64,000 nt of DNA, taken from positions 62,001 to 126,000 of the forward strand of contig JANQNT010000024.1 of assembly GCA_028279445.1 (NCBI GenBank), in the 5' to 3' direction. The position numbers were made by a program, and so were the translations under genes. Positions 1-8,599 of this stretch are shown here, piece by piece. The first letter of the stretch is position 1. Each line of letters starts with the position of its first letter. This stretch comes from Tepidamorphaceae bacterium (GTDB lineage: Bacteria > Pseudomonadota > Alphaproteobacteria > Rhizobiales > Tepidamorphaceae). The notes below the pieces were generated by a model. It saw nothing but the letters and a program-made list of their open reading frames with translations, did no database searches and was not told the origin of the DNA.

Positions 1-772
1 CTTCGACCCAGATGCAAACCTAGCTCTGGCCGCCGCTATGCGGTCGAAGTTCCTCGTTAACCCGCAATTCAAGCAGGGGGTGTCGGAACTCTACGATATC
101 GCCAAGTTTGTTCGAGTGGCTGGCTACGAACTTGATAGGATTGTCATCGACACCTCCGTCGTTCGCGGTCTCGAGTATTACACCGGCCCGGTCTACGAGA
201 CCGAACTGACGTTCGAGACGGTCAACGAGAAGGGCGAGAAGGCCCGCTACGGCTCCGTCGCAGGCGGTGGGCGGTATGACGGGTTGGTCGCCCGCTTCAA
301 GGGCCAGCCGGTGCCCGCGACCGGGTTTTCACTCGGCGTCAGCCGATTGCAGGCGGCCCTCGCCGCGCTCGGCAAGCTGGAGGACGAGGATGTTGCCGGC
401 CCGGTCGTCGTCACCGTCATGGACCGGGACAGGATCGCCGACTACCAGGCCATGGTCGCCGAGCTGCGCAACGCCGGCGTTCGTGCCGAACTGTTTCTTG
501 GAAATCCAAAGCAATTCGGCAAGCAGCTCGATTACGCCGACCGGCGCAATTCCCCCTGCGTCGTGATTCAGGGCGAGCAGGAACGCGACAAGGGCGTTGT
601 GCTGATCAAGGACCTGATCAAGGGCGCCGAGATTGCCTCAGAGGTCACCGACCACGAGGCCTACAAGGAGGCCTCGCTCGCCGCGCAGATTGAGGTGAAG
701 CGCGACGATCTTGTCGACGAGGTGAAGAAGGTGCTCGCGAAACACGGCCTCGATGGAGGCAACGATGACTGA
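1..772 (+). CDS. hisS: Histidyl-tRNA synthetase, C-terminal part (5' truncated by window)
   Basis: Charges tRNA-His with histidine in the cytoplasm. The reading frame is already open at base 2, so the gene enters from the left edge and only the last 256 residues are visible. Class II synthetase features include the histidine-binding LEYYTGPVYE segment, the GGGRYDGL motif and the motif 3 region FSLGVSRL with its arginine. They are followed by an alpha/beta anticodon-binding domain and a lysine/aspartate-rich tail. The ATG at 38 lies inside the catalytic domain and is not a real start. The 3' end overlaps hisZ by 8 bases, which fits the alphaproteobacterial hisS-hisZ-hisG arrangement. Confidence 0.95.
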   Translation, partial: FDPDANLALAAAMRSKFLVNPQFKQGVSELYDIAKFVRVAGYELDRIVIDTSVVRGLEYYTGPVYETELTFETVNEKGEKARYGSVAGGGRYDGLVARFKGQPVPATGFSLGVSRLQAALAALGKLEDEDVAGPVVVTVMDRDRIADYQAMVAELRNAGVRAELFLGNPKQFGKQLDYADRRNSPCVVIQGEQERDKGVVLIKDLIKGAEIASEVTDHEAYKEASLAAQIEVKRDDLVDEVKKVLAKHGLDGGNDD

Positions 773-1892
773 TGTGGCCAGCCGCCTCACCGCCATGATG
801 CAGCGCTTCGCCGAGGCTGACTTTGCCCGCGTCGAACCGGCGATCCTGCAGCCGGCCGACGTGTTCCTCGATCTGTCGGGCGAGGAAATGCGCCGCCGCC
901 TGCTGCTGGTCAGCGATCCGGCGGGCAGCGAATTGTGCCTGCGCCCGGACATGACCATTCCCGTCAGCCGCTCGCATCTGGCCAATGGCGATCCGGCGCG
1001 CGCGGCGCGGTACTATTATGTCGGTCCGGTGTTCCGCCATCGCCCCGGCAGCGCGGAACATGACGAGTTCCTGCAGGCGGGCATCGAGCGCTTCGGTGAC
1101 ACCGACGCGCCGGCCGCCGATGCCGAGATCATGGCGCTGGGACTTGAGGCGGCGAAGACGCTGGGCGCCGCCAGCCTCGATATCCGCATCGGCGATCCGA
1201 CGATTTTCCTGGCCTTCGCGGAAGCCCTCGAGCTTGCTGCCGGCTGGCAGCGACGCCTGCGCGCCGGCTTCGGCAGCGCCGGCGGGGTCGCGGCCGTGCT
1301 CGCCGCATCGCAATCCGCCGATACGGACGGTGCCGCCTCCACCTACGCCACCGCGCTCGCCAAGGTCGACCCGGAAGTGGCCCGCCGCCTGGTCGCCGAG
1401 ATGGCCGACATCGCCGGCATCGCGCCGGTGGGCGGGCGTAGCGCCGATGAGATCGCCGACCGGCTGATCGAACGGGCAAGCCTCGGCGGTAGCCGGGCCA
1501 TGCCGGCGGAGGCGCGCGCGGTGCTGGAGAAGCTGGCTGCCATCAAGGACGCGCCCGCCCGCGCCCGCGACGCGATCGCCGCGCTTGCCGGTGAAGCCGG
1601 CATTGCGGTGGACGATGCGCTTACCGCCATGACCGCGCGGCTGGACGCGCTTGCTGCCGCGGGCCTCGATACCGATACGATGCGTTTCGCGGCGGGCTAC
1701 GGCCGCCGGCTCGACTACTATTCCGGCTTCGTCTTCGAGGCGCACCTGACCGGCAATGCGGCCGCCGGCCAGATCGTTGGCGGGGGACGCTACGACACGC
1801 TGCTGAGCCAGCTCGGCAGCGCCGAGCAGGTGCCCGGTGTGGGTTGCGCCATCTGGGTGGAGCGCGCGCTGGGCAAGGGAGGCGTGTCATGA
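765..1892 (+). CDS. hisZ: ATP phosphoribosyltransferase regulatory subunit HisZ
   Basis: A 375-residue histidyl-tRNA-synthetase paralogue that partners HisG in the first step of histidine biosynthesis. It keeps the HisRS-like fold (LRPDMTIPVSR near residue 65, AGYGRRLDYYSGF and VGGGRYDTLL near the C-terminus) but is shorter and ends without an anticodon-binding domain. I chose ATG 765 over ATG 753 because a GGAGG Shine-Dalgarno at 755-759 sits 5 bases before 765 and would be inside the longer form. The start overlaps the hisS stop, and the end overlaps hisG by ATGA, implying translational coupling. Confidence 0.93.
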   Translation: MTDVASRLTAMMQRFAEADFARVEPAILQPADVFLDLSGEEMRRRLLLVSDPAGSELCLRPDMTIPVSRSHLANGDPARAARYYYVGPVFRHRPGSAEHDEFLQAGIERFGDTDAPAADAEIMALGLEAAKTLGAASLDIRIGDPTIFLAFAEALELAAGWQRRLRAGFGSAGGVAAVLAASQSADTDGAASTYATALAKVDPEVARRLVAEMADIAGIAPVGGRSADEIADRLIERASLGGSRAMPAEARAVLEKLAAIKDAPARARDAIAALAGEAGIAVDDALTAMTARLDALAAAGLDTDTMRFAAGYGRRLDYYSGFVFEAHLTGNAAAGQIVGGGRYDTLLSQLGSAEQVPGVGCAIWVERALGKGGVS

Positions 1893-2872
1893 GCACGCCC
1901 CTGATCCTCGCCGTGCCGTCCAAGGGGCGGTTGCAGGAAAACGCCGATGCGTTCTTCGCCCGTGCCGGCATCGTGTTTCAACGCGCGCGCGGCGTGCGCG
2001 ACTATCGCGGCCGCATCGCTGGCGTGGAGAACGCCGAAGTGCTGTTCCTGTCGGCCTCGGAGATCGCTGGCGAACTGGCCCGCGGCAATGTGCATCTGGG
2101 CGTCACCGGCGAGGATCTGATCCGCGAGACGATTCCCGATGCGGACGCGCGGCTGGCCTTCGTCACGCCGCTCGGCTTCGGCCATGCCCGCGTGGTGGTC
2201 GCCGTGCCGCAGATCTGGATCGACGTGGACTCCATGGCCGATCTCGCCGACGTGGCGCAGAGCTTCCGCGCCCGCCATGGCCGCCGGCTGCGGGTGGCGA
2301 CAAAATACGTCAACCTGACCCGCGCGCACTTCGCGGCCTTCGGTATCAGCGATTACCGCATCGTCGAGAGCCTCGGCGCGACGGAGGGTGCACCGGTCTC
2401 CGGCGCCGCCGACCTGATCGTCGACATCACCACCACCGGTGCGACGCTTGCCGCCAACGCCCTCAAGGTGATCGGTGACGGGGTGATGCTGCAAAGCGAG
2501 GCAAACCTTGTCGCCTCGCTGCGCGCGCAGTGGTCGGAGGAGGCACGCGCCGCGCTCGCCGTCGTCCTTGACCGCGTAGCGGCGGAAGAACACGCCAGAA
2601 ACACCCGCGAGGTGCGCGCGGTGTTCGCCGCCGGAGTGGACGCCGCGCCGGCGTGTGCTGCTGCGGAAGCCGCCGGAGCGCGGATACTCGGCACGCCGCA
2701 CGGCGAGTCCATCGTTGCCGAATGCGGCGCGGAATCCATCTGGGTGTTGTCCGACATCTTCAAGCGCCATGGCGCGGCGCAGGTTGCGATCCGCCGTTCC
2801 GAGTACATATTCGCGGCGGAAAATCCGCTGCTGCAAAGGGTGACCGACCGTCTCCCGGACGCCGCGACCTGA
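1889..2872 (+). CDS. hisG: ATP phosphoribosyltransferase catalytic subunit HisG, C-terminally extended
   Basis: Condenses ATP and PRPP to phosphoribosyl-ATP, the committed step of histidine synthesis. The N-terminal VPSKGRLQENA, the GVTGEDLI segment and the PRPP-loop ADLIVDITTTGATLAAN region near residues 175-190 identify it. It is 327 residues, far longer than the usual roughly 210-230 residue HisZ-dependent short form. About 100 extra residues follow the catalytic core and end with a small alpha/beta-looking segment. I recall similar extended HisG proteins in Brucella-like rhizobia. Whether the extension is a degenerate ACT-like domain cannot be decided by eye. ATG 1889 overlaps the hisZ stop; a longer frame opening at 1844 is inside hisZ. 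Confidence 0.92.
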   Translation: MSTPLILAVPSKGRLQENADAFFARAGIVFQRARGVRDYRGRIAGVENAEVLFLSASEIAGELARGNVHLGVTGEDLIRETIPDADARLAFVTPLGFGHARVVVAVPQIWIDVDSMADLADVAQSFRARHGRRLRVATKYVNLTRAHFAAFGISDYRIVESLGATEGAPVSGAADLIVDITTTGATLAANALKVIGDGVMLQSEANLVASLRAQWSEEARAALAVVLDRVAAEEHARNTREVRAVFAAGVDAAPACAAAEAAGARILGTPHGESIVAECGAESIWVLSDIFKRHGAAQVAIRRSEYIFAAENPLLQRVTDRLPDAAT

Positions 2873-2893
2873 ACCACGAGGCCGAAGGACCGT

Positions 2894-4015
2894 ATGACGC
2901 GCAAATCCGATCTCACCCGCCGCCGTTTCGCCGGCGGCCTGGCGGCCGGCGTCGCGCTGGCGCCCCTCGCCGCGCCGCATTATGCGCGCGCCGATGCCGG
3001 CCTTGATCCGCTCATCGGCGAGATGCTGATGCTCGGCTTTCTTGGCGCGGAGGCCTCCGCCCCCTGGTCGCAGCGCCTGGCGCGTCAGATCTCGGCCGGT
3101 CAGGTCGGCGGCGTCGTGTTTCTCGGACACAACTTCAAGAGCCGCGCCGGCGTCGCGAGCCTGACCAAGCTCTACAACGCCGCCGGCGGCCGTTATCGCC
3201 CGCTGGTCTCGCTGGATCAGGAGGGCGGCGCGGTGCAGCGGCTCGGCAAGAAGCTCGGTTACACCTCGATCCCGCGGGCGCGCCAGGTGGCGCAGAAGAT
3301 GTCGGCGCGCGAGGCGAAGTCGCTCTATCTCAGCCTCGCCGACATGGTTCGCGGGGCCGGCTTCAACTTCAATCTGGCGCCTGTCGTCGATCTGGAGATC
3401 GATCCGGCCAACCCCGTGGTCGGCAAGTGGGGCCGCGCCTGGGGCCGCGATGCGGAGACCGTGACCCGCTTTGCCACCGCCTTTCTCGATGCCCATCACG
3501 ACAGGGGGCTTGCCTGCTCGCTGAAGCACTTCCCCGGGCACGGCTCCTCGCGCGGCGACAGTCATGACGGGTTCGTCGACATCACCGGCACATGGTCGCG
3601 CGCCGAACTTGAGCCCTTCGCAGCACTTGCACGTTCGCGCGCCGCCGATGCGGTGATGACCGCCCATCTCTATCACAGCGATTTCGCCGGCCGCGCCGAC
3701 GAGCCGGTCACCCTGTCGCATCGCGCCATCGAGGGCGTGCTGCGCGGCGATCTCGGGTTTGCCGGCGCGGTGATCACCGACGATCTCGACATGGGCGCGA
3801 TCCGCAACCGCTATCCGCTGCAGGAAGCGGTGGTGCGCGCCATCGCTGCGGGCAGCGACATCATCATGCTGTCGAACTCCGCCAATCCCGATGAGGAACT
3901 GCCGGCCCGCACCATCGCCAACGTGAAGGCGGCGGTCGCCGACGGACGCATCAAGCGTTCGCGCATCGAGCAGGCGGAAGCGCGCGTCGCCGCGTTGCGG
4001 GCCAAGCTGGCCTAG
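2894..4015 (+). CDS. Glycoside hydrolase family 3 protein (NagZ-like beta-N-acetylhexosaminidase) with Tat signal
   Basis: A 373-residue glycosidase of the family that removes N-acetylglucosamine from peptidoglycan fragments. The NagZ hallmark KHFPGHG lies near residue 210, followed by DSH, and the catalytic aspartate region ITDDLDMGAI is near residue 294. The N-terminus has a twin-arginine pattern (TRRRFAGG) then a hydrophobic stretch and an AxA-like cleavage site around residue 35. This points to export of a folded enzyme to the periplasm, whereas classical NagZ is cytoplasmic. It starts 21 bases after hisG and may be co-transcribed. The family is secure; the substrate is inferred. Confidence 0.85.
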   Translation: MTRKSDLTRRRFAGGLAAGVALAPLAAPHYARADAGLDPLIGEMLMLGFLGAEASAPWSQRLARQISAGQVGGVVFLGHNFKSRAGVASLTKLYNAAGGRYRPLVSLDQEGGAVQRLGKKLGYTSIPRARQVAQKMSAREAKSLYLSLADMVRGAGFNFNLAPVVDLEIDPANPVVGKWGRAWGRDAETVTRFATAFLDAHHDRGLACSLKHFPGHGSSRGDSHDGFVDITGTWSRAELEPFAALARSRAADAVMTAHLYHSDFAGRADEPVTLSHRAIEGVLRGDLGFAGAVITDDLDMGAIRNRYPLQEAVVRAIAAGSDIIMLSNSANPDEELPARTIANVKAAVADGRIKRSRIEQAEARVAALRAKLA

Positions 4016-4017
4016 GG

Positions 4018-4761
4018 CTAACGCCGGACGCGAAATTCGACGCGCGCGGAAAAGGCGGTGTCGTCGTCATCGCCGGATACGCCGAGCATGACGGTGGCCT
4101 CGACGCGGAAGATATGCGCCGTGCCGCCGGCGCCCGCCGACCAGAAGGTTCCGTCGATATCGTCGCCGATGCTCGCCTCCGCCCTGGCGCGGAAGTAGCG
4201 GGCGATCTGCCGATCGACAGCAACCCGCCCCGACACCTCCTCGTGCGGGCTGGAATAAGCCGCGCCTGCGGAAAACAGCGTGCTGGCGTCGAGGCGCCAC
4301 CAGCCTTCACCACGCACCGCCGCGCCGAATGCCTCGCCCGACTTCGCCTGGCTCGGCGGCGAGGCGTGATCCTCGTAGGTGATCCCGGCATAGACCGCGG
4401 CCCCGCGATTGCCGGACCAGAACGCCCAACCGGCCAGAGCGTTGGCCAGCGTCTTGTCGACCCATGTTCCGTTGTCGAGACGATAGTTGCCGCCGCCCAG
4501 CAGCACGTTGATGCGCAGGCCGGGCCGGTCCAGTCCGCCCCTTGGGGCAAAGGTGGATTGGGCATATCCGAAGCGGTCGTCGACGGTGACCACGGCACCG
4601 CCGGCGAGTTCGCTGAAGTAGTGTTCCTCGGAGAATTGGGTCTGGGGGAAGTAGAGTCCGGTCGACTGCGCCCGCGCGTGATCGGGCAGAGCGATCACGG
4701 TGATCATGGCCGCGACACTCAGGAACAATTTCATGCCGACGAACCGGGTCCGCGCGACCAT
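4018..4761 (-). CDS. Probable outer-membrane beta-barrel protein (BcsS-like?)
   Basis: A 247-residue protein with a signal peptide ending around ARAQ (residue 32). The rest shows alternating hydrophobic strands rich in Gly, Tyr and Trp, typical of a small outer-membrane barrel, ending in an alternating FSARVEFRVRR strand. The pattern of glycine-rich strands (LRINVLLGGGNYRLDN, AGWAFWSGNRGAAVYAG) recalls the rhizobial BcsS family linked to cellulose synthesis, but I cannot confirm this and no bcs genes are nearby. Start 4761 is chosen because a strong GGAGG-type site lies 5 bases upstream. It is convergent with the GH3 gene, with a 2-base gap. Confidence 0.55.
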   Translation of the reverse strand: MVARTRFVGMKLFLSVAAMITVIALPDHARAQSTGLYFPQTQFSEEHYFSELAGGAVVTVDDRFGYAQSTFAPRGGLDRPGLRINVLLGGGNYRLDNGTWVDKTLANALAGWAFWSGNRGAAVYAGITYEDHASPPSQAKSGEAFGAAVRGEGWWRLDASTLFSAGAAYSSPHEEVSGRVAVDRQIARYFRARAEASIGDDIDGTFWSAGAGGTAHIFRVEATVMLGVSGDDDDTAFSARVEFRVRR

Positions 4762-4865
4762 CACCCCCTCCCTGACCATCAGGTTAGGTCAGAGTCAGGC
4801 CCTGGCGCAATTTGCCCGGAGGCGAAAGCGCCGACAATTGTATCCGGGGTGCGGGAAGGTCGCGC

Positions 4866-5513
4866 TCAGACGGCGGCCTGGTTGTCGATGCGCTTCAGCC
4901 AGTCGCCGATGGTGTCGATCTCGTCCTGGCGCACCTCGTGGCCGGCATTCACCTCGCGCGGTTCGACCTTCGCGCCGCGGGCTCGGAAGGCGGCGATGAC
5001 CTCGGCGATGTGTTCGGAGGAGACGACCGGGTCGTGCCTGCCATAGGTGATCAGCACCGGCTTGCCGGCGAGGCCCGGCGGCGACGGCGGGTCGTAAGGC
5101 AGAAACGGATGCATCAGCACGGCACCGGCGAGGCGTTCAGGTGCCTCGAACATCACGTTTGCCAGCATGTTGGCACCGTTCGAGTAGCCGAGGCCGACGG
5201 CACGATCGGGGTTGCGTCCGTGTTCCTTGAAGATGCCCGGCAGCGCATCGGTCAGCGCCCTGGTGCGCTCGGCCAGGTCGGCCATGTCGTACTTGCGTTC
5301 CCCGACCCGGCGGAAAAAGCGCAGGTTGCCGTTCTCGTCGACGTCGCCCTTGAGCGCGATCAGGCCTGCGCTGGGCGACACCAGCCGCCCCAGCCCGACG
5401 AACGAGGTGTGGTCGCCGCCGGTTCCATGCAGCATCACCAGCGTCAGCGGGTCGCCGTCTTTCGCCGGCTCGTAGGCGTAGGTGTAAGTCCCGCCGTTGC
5501 GGATGACGCTCAT
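4866..5513 (-). CDS. Alpha/beta hydrolase, carboxylesterase/phospholipase type
   Basis: A 215-residue cytoplasmic serine hydrolase without a signal peptide. The oxyanion region LHGTGGDH is at residues 28-35, the nucleophile elbow GYSNGAN places Ser at 111, and Asp161 (GRHDPV) and His192 (NAGHEV) complete the triad. Size and motif order match the carboxylesterase/phospholipase (YpfH/est-like) family. The natural ester substrate cannot be predicted. ATG 5513 gives the usual family N-terminus, whereas a further 27 upstream residues have no family-like features. Neighbouring genes on both sides appear unrelated. Confidence 0.85.
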   Translation of the reverse strand: MSVIRNGGTYTYAYEPAKDGDPLTLVMLHGTGGDHTSFVGLGRLVSPSAGLIALKGDVDENGNLRFFRRVGERKYDMADLAERTRALTDALPGIFKEHGRNPDRAVGLGYSNGANMLANVMFEAPERLAGAVLMHPFLPYDPPSPPGLAGKPVLITYGRHDPVVSSEHIAEVIAAFRARGAKVEPREVNAGHEVRQDEIDTIGDWLKRIDNQAAV

Positions 5514-5709
5514 GGCCTCGTCGTCTCCAGCCTCCATGCACGCACGCATCGGGCGCCAGCAGGGAGGTCTCCAATGCCGCGCGCAGATGGTCATGCTGCG
5601 GCGGCAGTTTCAACCCCTTCCCGGCTCGCAAGCCGCCCCATCCACTGCAAATCGGCGACTTTCGGCGGCGACTTCGATCAAGGCGTCATGCCGGCGACGG
5701 TGTCGCCGC

Positions 5710-6540
5710 TCAGAACCCCGGCAGCACGATGACGCTCGGTGTGTCCGGCAGGGTGGCCAGCGAGACGGTCATGGTGGCGCTGTCGCGGAACTCGACGCGG
5801 AAGTCGTCGCGCATGCCCTGCACGAAGCGCTGCAGGTTGTAGGCGCCGAAGGCGTGCATCGGGATGACGACACTGGCGCGCAGCTCCTGCAGCACGTTGA
5901 TCATGGCTGCCTGCGACATGGTGAAACTGCCGTCGACGGGCACGAAGATCACGTCGAGGCGGCCGATCTTGGCGCGCTGCGAGGGGGTGAGTTCGTGATG
6001 CAGATGGCCCAGATGGCCGATGCACAGGCCTGCCACCTCGAAGATGAAGATCGAATTGCCGTCTTCCATGCGCCCGACGTCGCCGCCCCTGATGTCGGTG
6101 GTGACGTTGCGGATATAGACATCCTCGACTTTCAGCCGGTGGCGCGCCGGCGTGCCCTGCGGCCCCCAGCCGCGCAGCACATGATCGATGCGGGGGTCCG
6201 GCGTCTCGGTGAAATGGGTGATGTGGGCACGGTTCATGGTGACCACGTCGGGCACGCGGCCCTGGCCGTGGTTGCCGCTGTAGTCGGTGGCGATGACGAT
6301 GCCGCCGGCAGTCTCGATGCGGAAGGTGGCGTGGCCGACGAAGGTGATCGACACCTCGTCCCTGGCCAGCGCGACCGGGCTCAACGAGGCCAGCCTGAAC
6401 GGTGCGGGCGTTTGGGCAACAGCCAGACACTGGCTGATCGGCTCGTCGACCTCGCTCTGTGCGGATGCTGCTGCAGGCATAACAGCGATTGCGAACAGCA
6501 CGACGAGCAAGGTCGGCAACCTGTCGATGACACCACCCAT
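5710..6540 (-). CDS. Exported metallo-beta-lactamase-fold protein with altered metal motif
   Basis: A 276-residue protein with a signal peptide (hydrophobic core LLVVLFAIAVM, cleavage after ASA near residue 25). The first-strand pattern ITFVGHATFRIE and later GHLGHLHHEL and FVPVDGSFTM segments match UlaG-like metallo-beta-lactamase folds. The position of the canonical HxHxDH metal motif reads AHITHFTETP, so the Asp-His pair seems missing and catalysis is uncertain. ATG 6540 is supported by GGGAGG 7 bases upstream. It is convergent with nothing obvious and lies between a hydrolase and ubiA on the same strand, separated by 74 bases from ubiA. Confidence 0.7.
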   Translation of the reverse strand: MGGVIDRLPTLLVVLFAIAVMPAAASAQSEVDEPISQCLAVAQTPAPFRLASLSPVALARDEVSITFVGHATFRIETAGGIVIATDYSGNHGQGRVPDVVTMNRAHITHFTETPDPRIDHVLRGWGPQGTPARHRLKVEDVYIRNVTTDIRGGDVGRMEDGNSIFIFEVAGLCIGHLGHLHHELTPSQRAKIGRLDVIFVPVDGSFTMSQAAMINVLQELRASVVIPMHAFGAYNLQRFVQGMRDDFRVEFRDSATMTVSLATLPDTPSVIVLPGF

Positions 6541-6614
6541 GTCTTGGCCTCCCTGACGCATCGCCCAGCAGGATAGGGCACGGGTCCTGCCCGGCAAATA
6601 CGACGGCGTATGGA

Positions 6615-7574
6615 CTAACCGCCGAACTGGCGCAGCAGGCTGTCGCCGACCAGACCCAGGAAGAGGATCCAGCCAAAGTCGCGGTTGGAGCGGAACAGCT
6701 TCAGGCAACGCGGACCGTTCTCGATGTCGAGCGTCGCCACCTGCCAGGTCAGGTGCGCGGCGGCCGCGGCCAGGCCGGCAAATCCCACGATGCCCACGCC
6801 GGCAAGCAGCAAGGCGGCGCCCCACAGGGTCGCGGCGGCGGCGTAGAACAGCCCGATGCCGAGGCGCGAGTTGTTGCCGAACAGCCGGGCGGTGGACCGG
6901 ATGCCGATGATGGCGTCGTCGCGGCGGTCCTGATGGGCGTAGATGGTGTCGTAGCCGATGGTCCAGGCGATGCCGCCGAGATAGAGCAACACGGCCGGTG
7001 CGGCGATTTCACCGAATACCGCCGCCCAGCCCATCAGCGCGCCCCAGTTGAAGGCGAAGCCGAGCACCACCTGCGGCCAGGACGTGATCCGCTTCATGAA
7101 CGGATAGATTGCCACGATGGCCAGCGAACAGATGCCGAGCGCGATTGCGAAGGTGTTGAACTGGATCAGCACCAGGAAGCCGATCAGCGATTGCGCCACC
7201 ATGAACGCTTGCGCCTGACGCACGCTGACCTGGCCGGACGGGATGGGGCGCATGCGGGTACGTTCCACGTCGGCGTCAAGCTCGCGGTCGACGATGTCGT
7301 TGTAGGTGCAGCCGGCGCCGCGCATGACGATGGCGCCGATCATGAACAGCGCCAGGTGCCAAAGGTTCGGATAGGCATGGCCTGCCGCGCCGGCCGCCAG
7401 CGCCGCGGAGAACCAGCACGGCCACATCAGCAGCCACCAGCCGATTGGCCGGTCCCAGCGGGCAAGCCGCGCGTAGGGCTTCAGCCAGTCCGGCGCATGG
7501 TTGGTGACCCAGTGGCCGCGCACCGCATCGGCGGGTACGAGATCGGGCGTGTTGTCTCCGGTGGAAGCCGTCAT
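6615..7574 (-). CDS. ubiA: 4-hydroxybenzoate polyprenyltransferase
   Basis: An integral membrane enzyme that attaches the polyprenyl tail to 4-hydroxybenzoate in ubiquinone synthesis. It is 319 residues with about eight hydrophobic helices. Both Asp-rich prenyl diphosphate motifs are present: NDIVDRELDADVERTRMRP, and YDTIYAHQDRRDDAIIG in the second half. It is longer than many UbiA proteins because of a hydrophilic N-terminal lead of about 35 residues. It is divergent from rsmE across about 200 bases (7575-7773), in which I see no other gene. Ubiquinone supply suits the cytochrome oxidase genes further along. Confidence 0.93.
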   Translation of the reverse strand: MTASTGDNTPDLVPADAVRGHWVTNHAPDWLKPYARLARWDRPIGWWLLMWPCWFSAALAAGAAGHAYPNLWHLALFMIGAIVMRGAGCTYNDIVDRELDADVERTRMRPIPSGQVSVRQAQAFMVAQSLIGFLVLIQFNTFAIALGICSLAIVAIYPFMKRITSWPQVVLGFAFNWGALMGWAAVFGEIAAPAVLLYLGGIAWTIGYDTIYAHQDRRDDAIIGIRSTARLFGNNSRLGIGLFYAAAATLWGAALLLAGVGIVGFAGLAAAAAHLTWQVATLDIENGPRCLKLFRSNRDFGWILFLGLVGDSLLRQFGG

Positions 7575-7773
7575 GTCACCTGCGCATCTGGCAGTCTTCG
7601 CCGAACGGGATGGTACTATCCGGCCGAGCCCGGACGTCCCGTGGGATTCCCGGCCAGCTTGCGGTGCCCGCCTGTGGCGATCAAGGGGGAATCATGTCAC
7701 CGCAGCGTTGACGCAGGTCCGTGGTGTCTGCTGCAACGGGCGGCGGGTCCGGCAGCGGCCGGGAGGAGGTTGA

Positions 7774-8508
7774 ATGGGCAAGCAGCGACACATCTCCAGG
7801 CTCCATGTCGAAGCCGACCTGTCGGCCGGCGCGGAACTGGAGTTGCCCGCCACGCTGGTACACCGCCTCGTGACCGTGATGCGCAGCAAGGCCGGTGACG
7901 CGGTGCTGGTGTTCAACGGCCGTGACGGCGAATGGCGCGGAGCGCTGGCGCACGTGTCGCGCAAGTCCGCGACCGTGACGCTGGACGCACAAGTCCGGCC
8001 GCAACCCCGGCCCGCCGGCATCACGCTGGCCTTTGCACCCTTGAAGCACGCCCGCCTCGACTATCTCGCCCAGAAGGCCGCCGAACTGGGGGTCAGCCGC
8101 GTGGTGCCGGTGCTGAGCGAGCACACCCAGGTGAACCGGGTGAACACCGAACGTCTCCGTGCCAATCTGGTGGAGGGCGCCGAGCAATGCGGCGTGTTGT
8201 GGATCGCCGACGTCGCGCAGCCCCAAACCCTGGCGGAGTTCCTCCGGCAGACGAACGAGCCCATCGTCTTCTGCGACGAGGCTGCCCCGATCGCCGATCC
8301 CGTCAGGGCGCTCGCCGGGCTGGCCCCGCCGCTGGCCGTCCTCATCGGTCCGGAAGGCGGTTTTTCGCATGGCGAGCGCGATGAGCTGCGGGGCCTTTCC
8401 AACGCCACGGCGATCTCGCTTGGGCCGCGCGTGATGCGTGCCGACACAGCCTCCGTCGCTGCGCTGGCGCTGGTGCAAGCGGTTTGCGGAGACTGGCGCC
8501 ACGCCTGA
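7774..8508 (+). CDS. rsmE: 16S rRNA (uracil-1498-N3)-methyltransferase
   Basis: Methylates U1498 of 16S rRNA in the decoding region of the 30S subunit. The 244-residue protein has the N-terminal PUA-like domain (to about residue 70) and a SPOUT knot domain with the signature LIGPEGGFSHGE near residue 190, followed by SLGPRVMRADTA, the SAM-binding knot. A GAGGAGG site lies 5 bases before ATG 7774. In many rhizobia ubiA and rsmE are divergent and gshA follows, as here. Confidence 0.94.
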   Translation: MGKQRHISRLHVEADLSAGAELELPATLVHRLVTVMRSKAGDAVLVFNGRDGEWRGALAHVSRKSATVTLDAQVRPQPRPAGITLAFAPLKHARLDYLAQKAAELGVSRVVPVLSEHTQVNRVNTERLRANLVEGAEQCGVLWIADVAQPQTLAEFLRQTNEPIVFCDEAAPIADPVRALAGLAPPLAVLIGPEGGFSHGERDELRGLSNATAISLGPRVMRADTASVAALALVQAVCGDWRHA

Positions 8509-8509
8509 A

Positions 8510-8532
8510 ACCTGACTGTCGATACAGCCTAG
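8510..8532. repeat. 23-bp exact repeat, copy 1
   Basis: These 23 bases, starting 1 base after the rsmE stop codon, recur exactly at 54069-54091. The core reads CTGACTGTCGATACAGCC. The copy is followed by a small GGGTC/GACCC hairpin (8532-8543). An identity of this length 45 kb away, at gene 3' ends in both places, is unlikely to be chance and suggests a dispersed intergenic repeat. Confidence 0.75.
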
Positions 8533-8599
8533 GGTCGGGACCCGTTTAAGCCCGCCGTCGTGCTATCGTGCTCGATATCGCAGTTTCGGGACTGGGCCA

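Noticed and set aside
1790-3721. 643-codon minus-strand frame opposite hisG and the GH3 gene
   Set aside because: It overlaps hisG and the GH3 gene, which have catalytic motifs; no recognisable domain on the minus strand.
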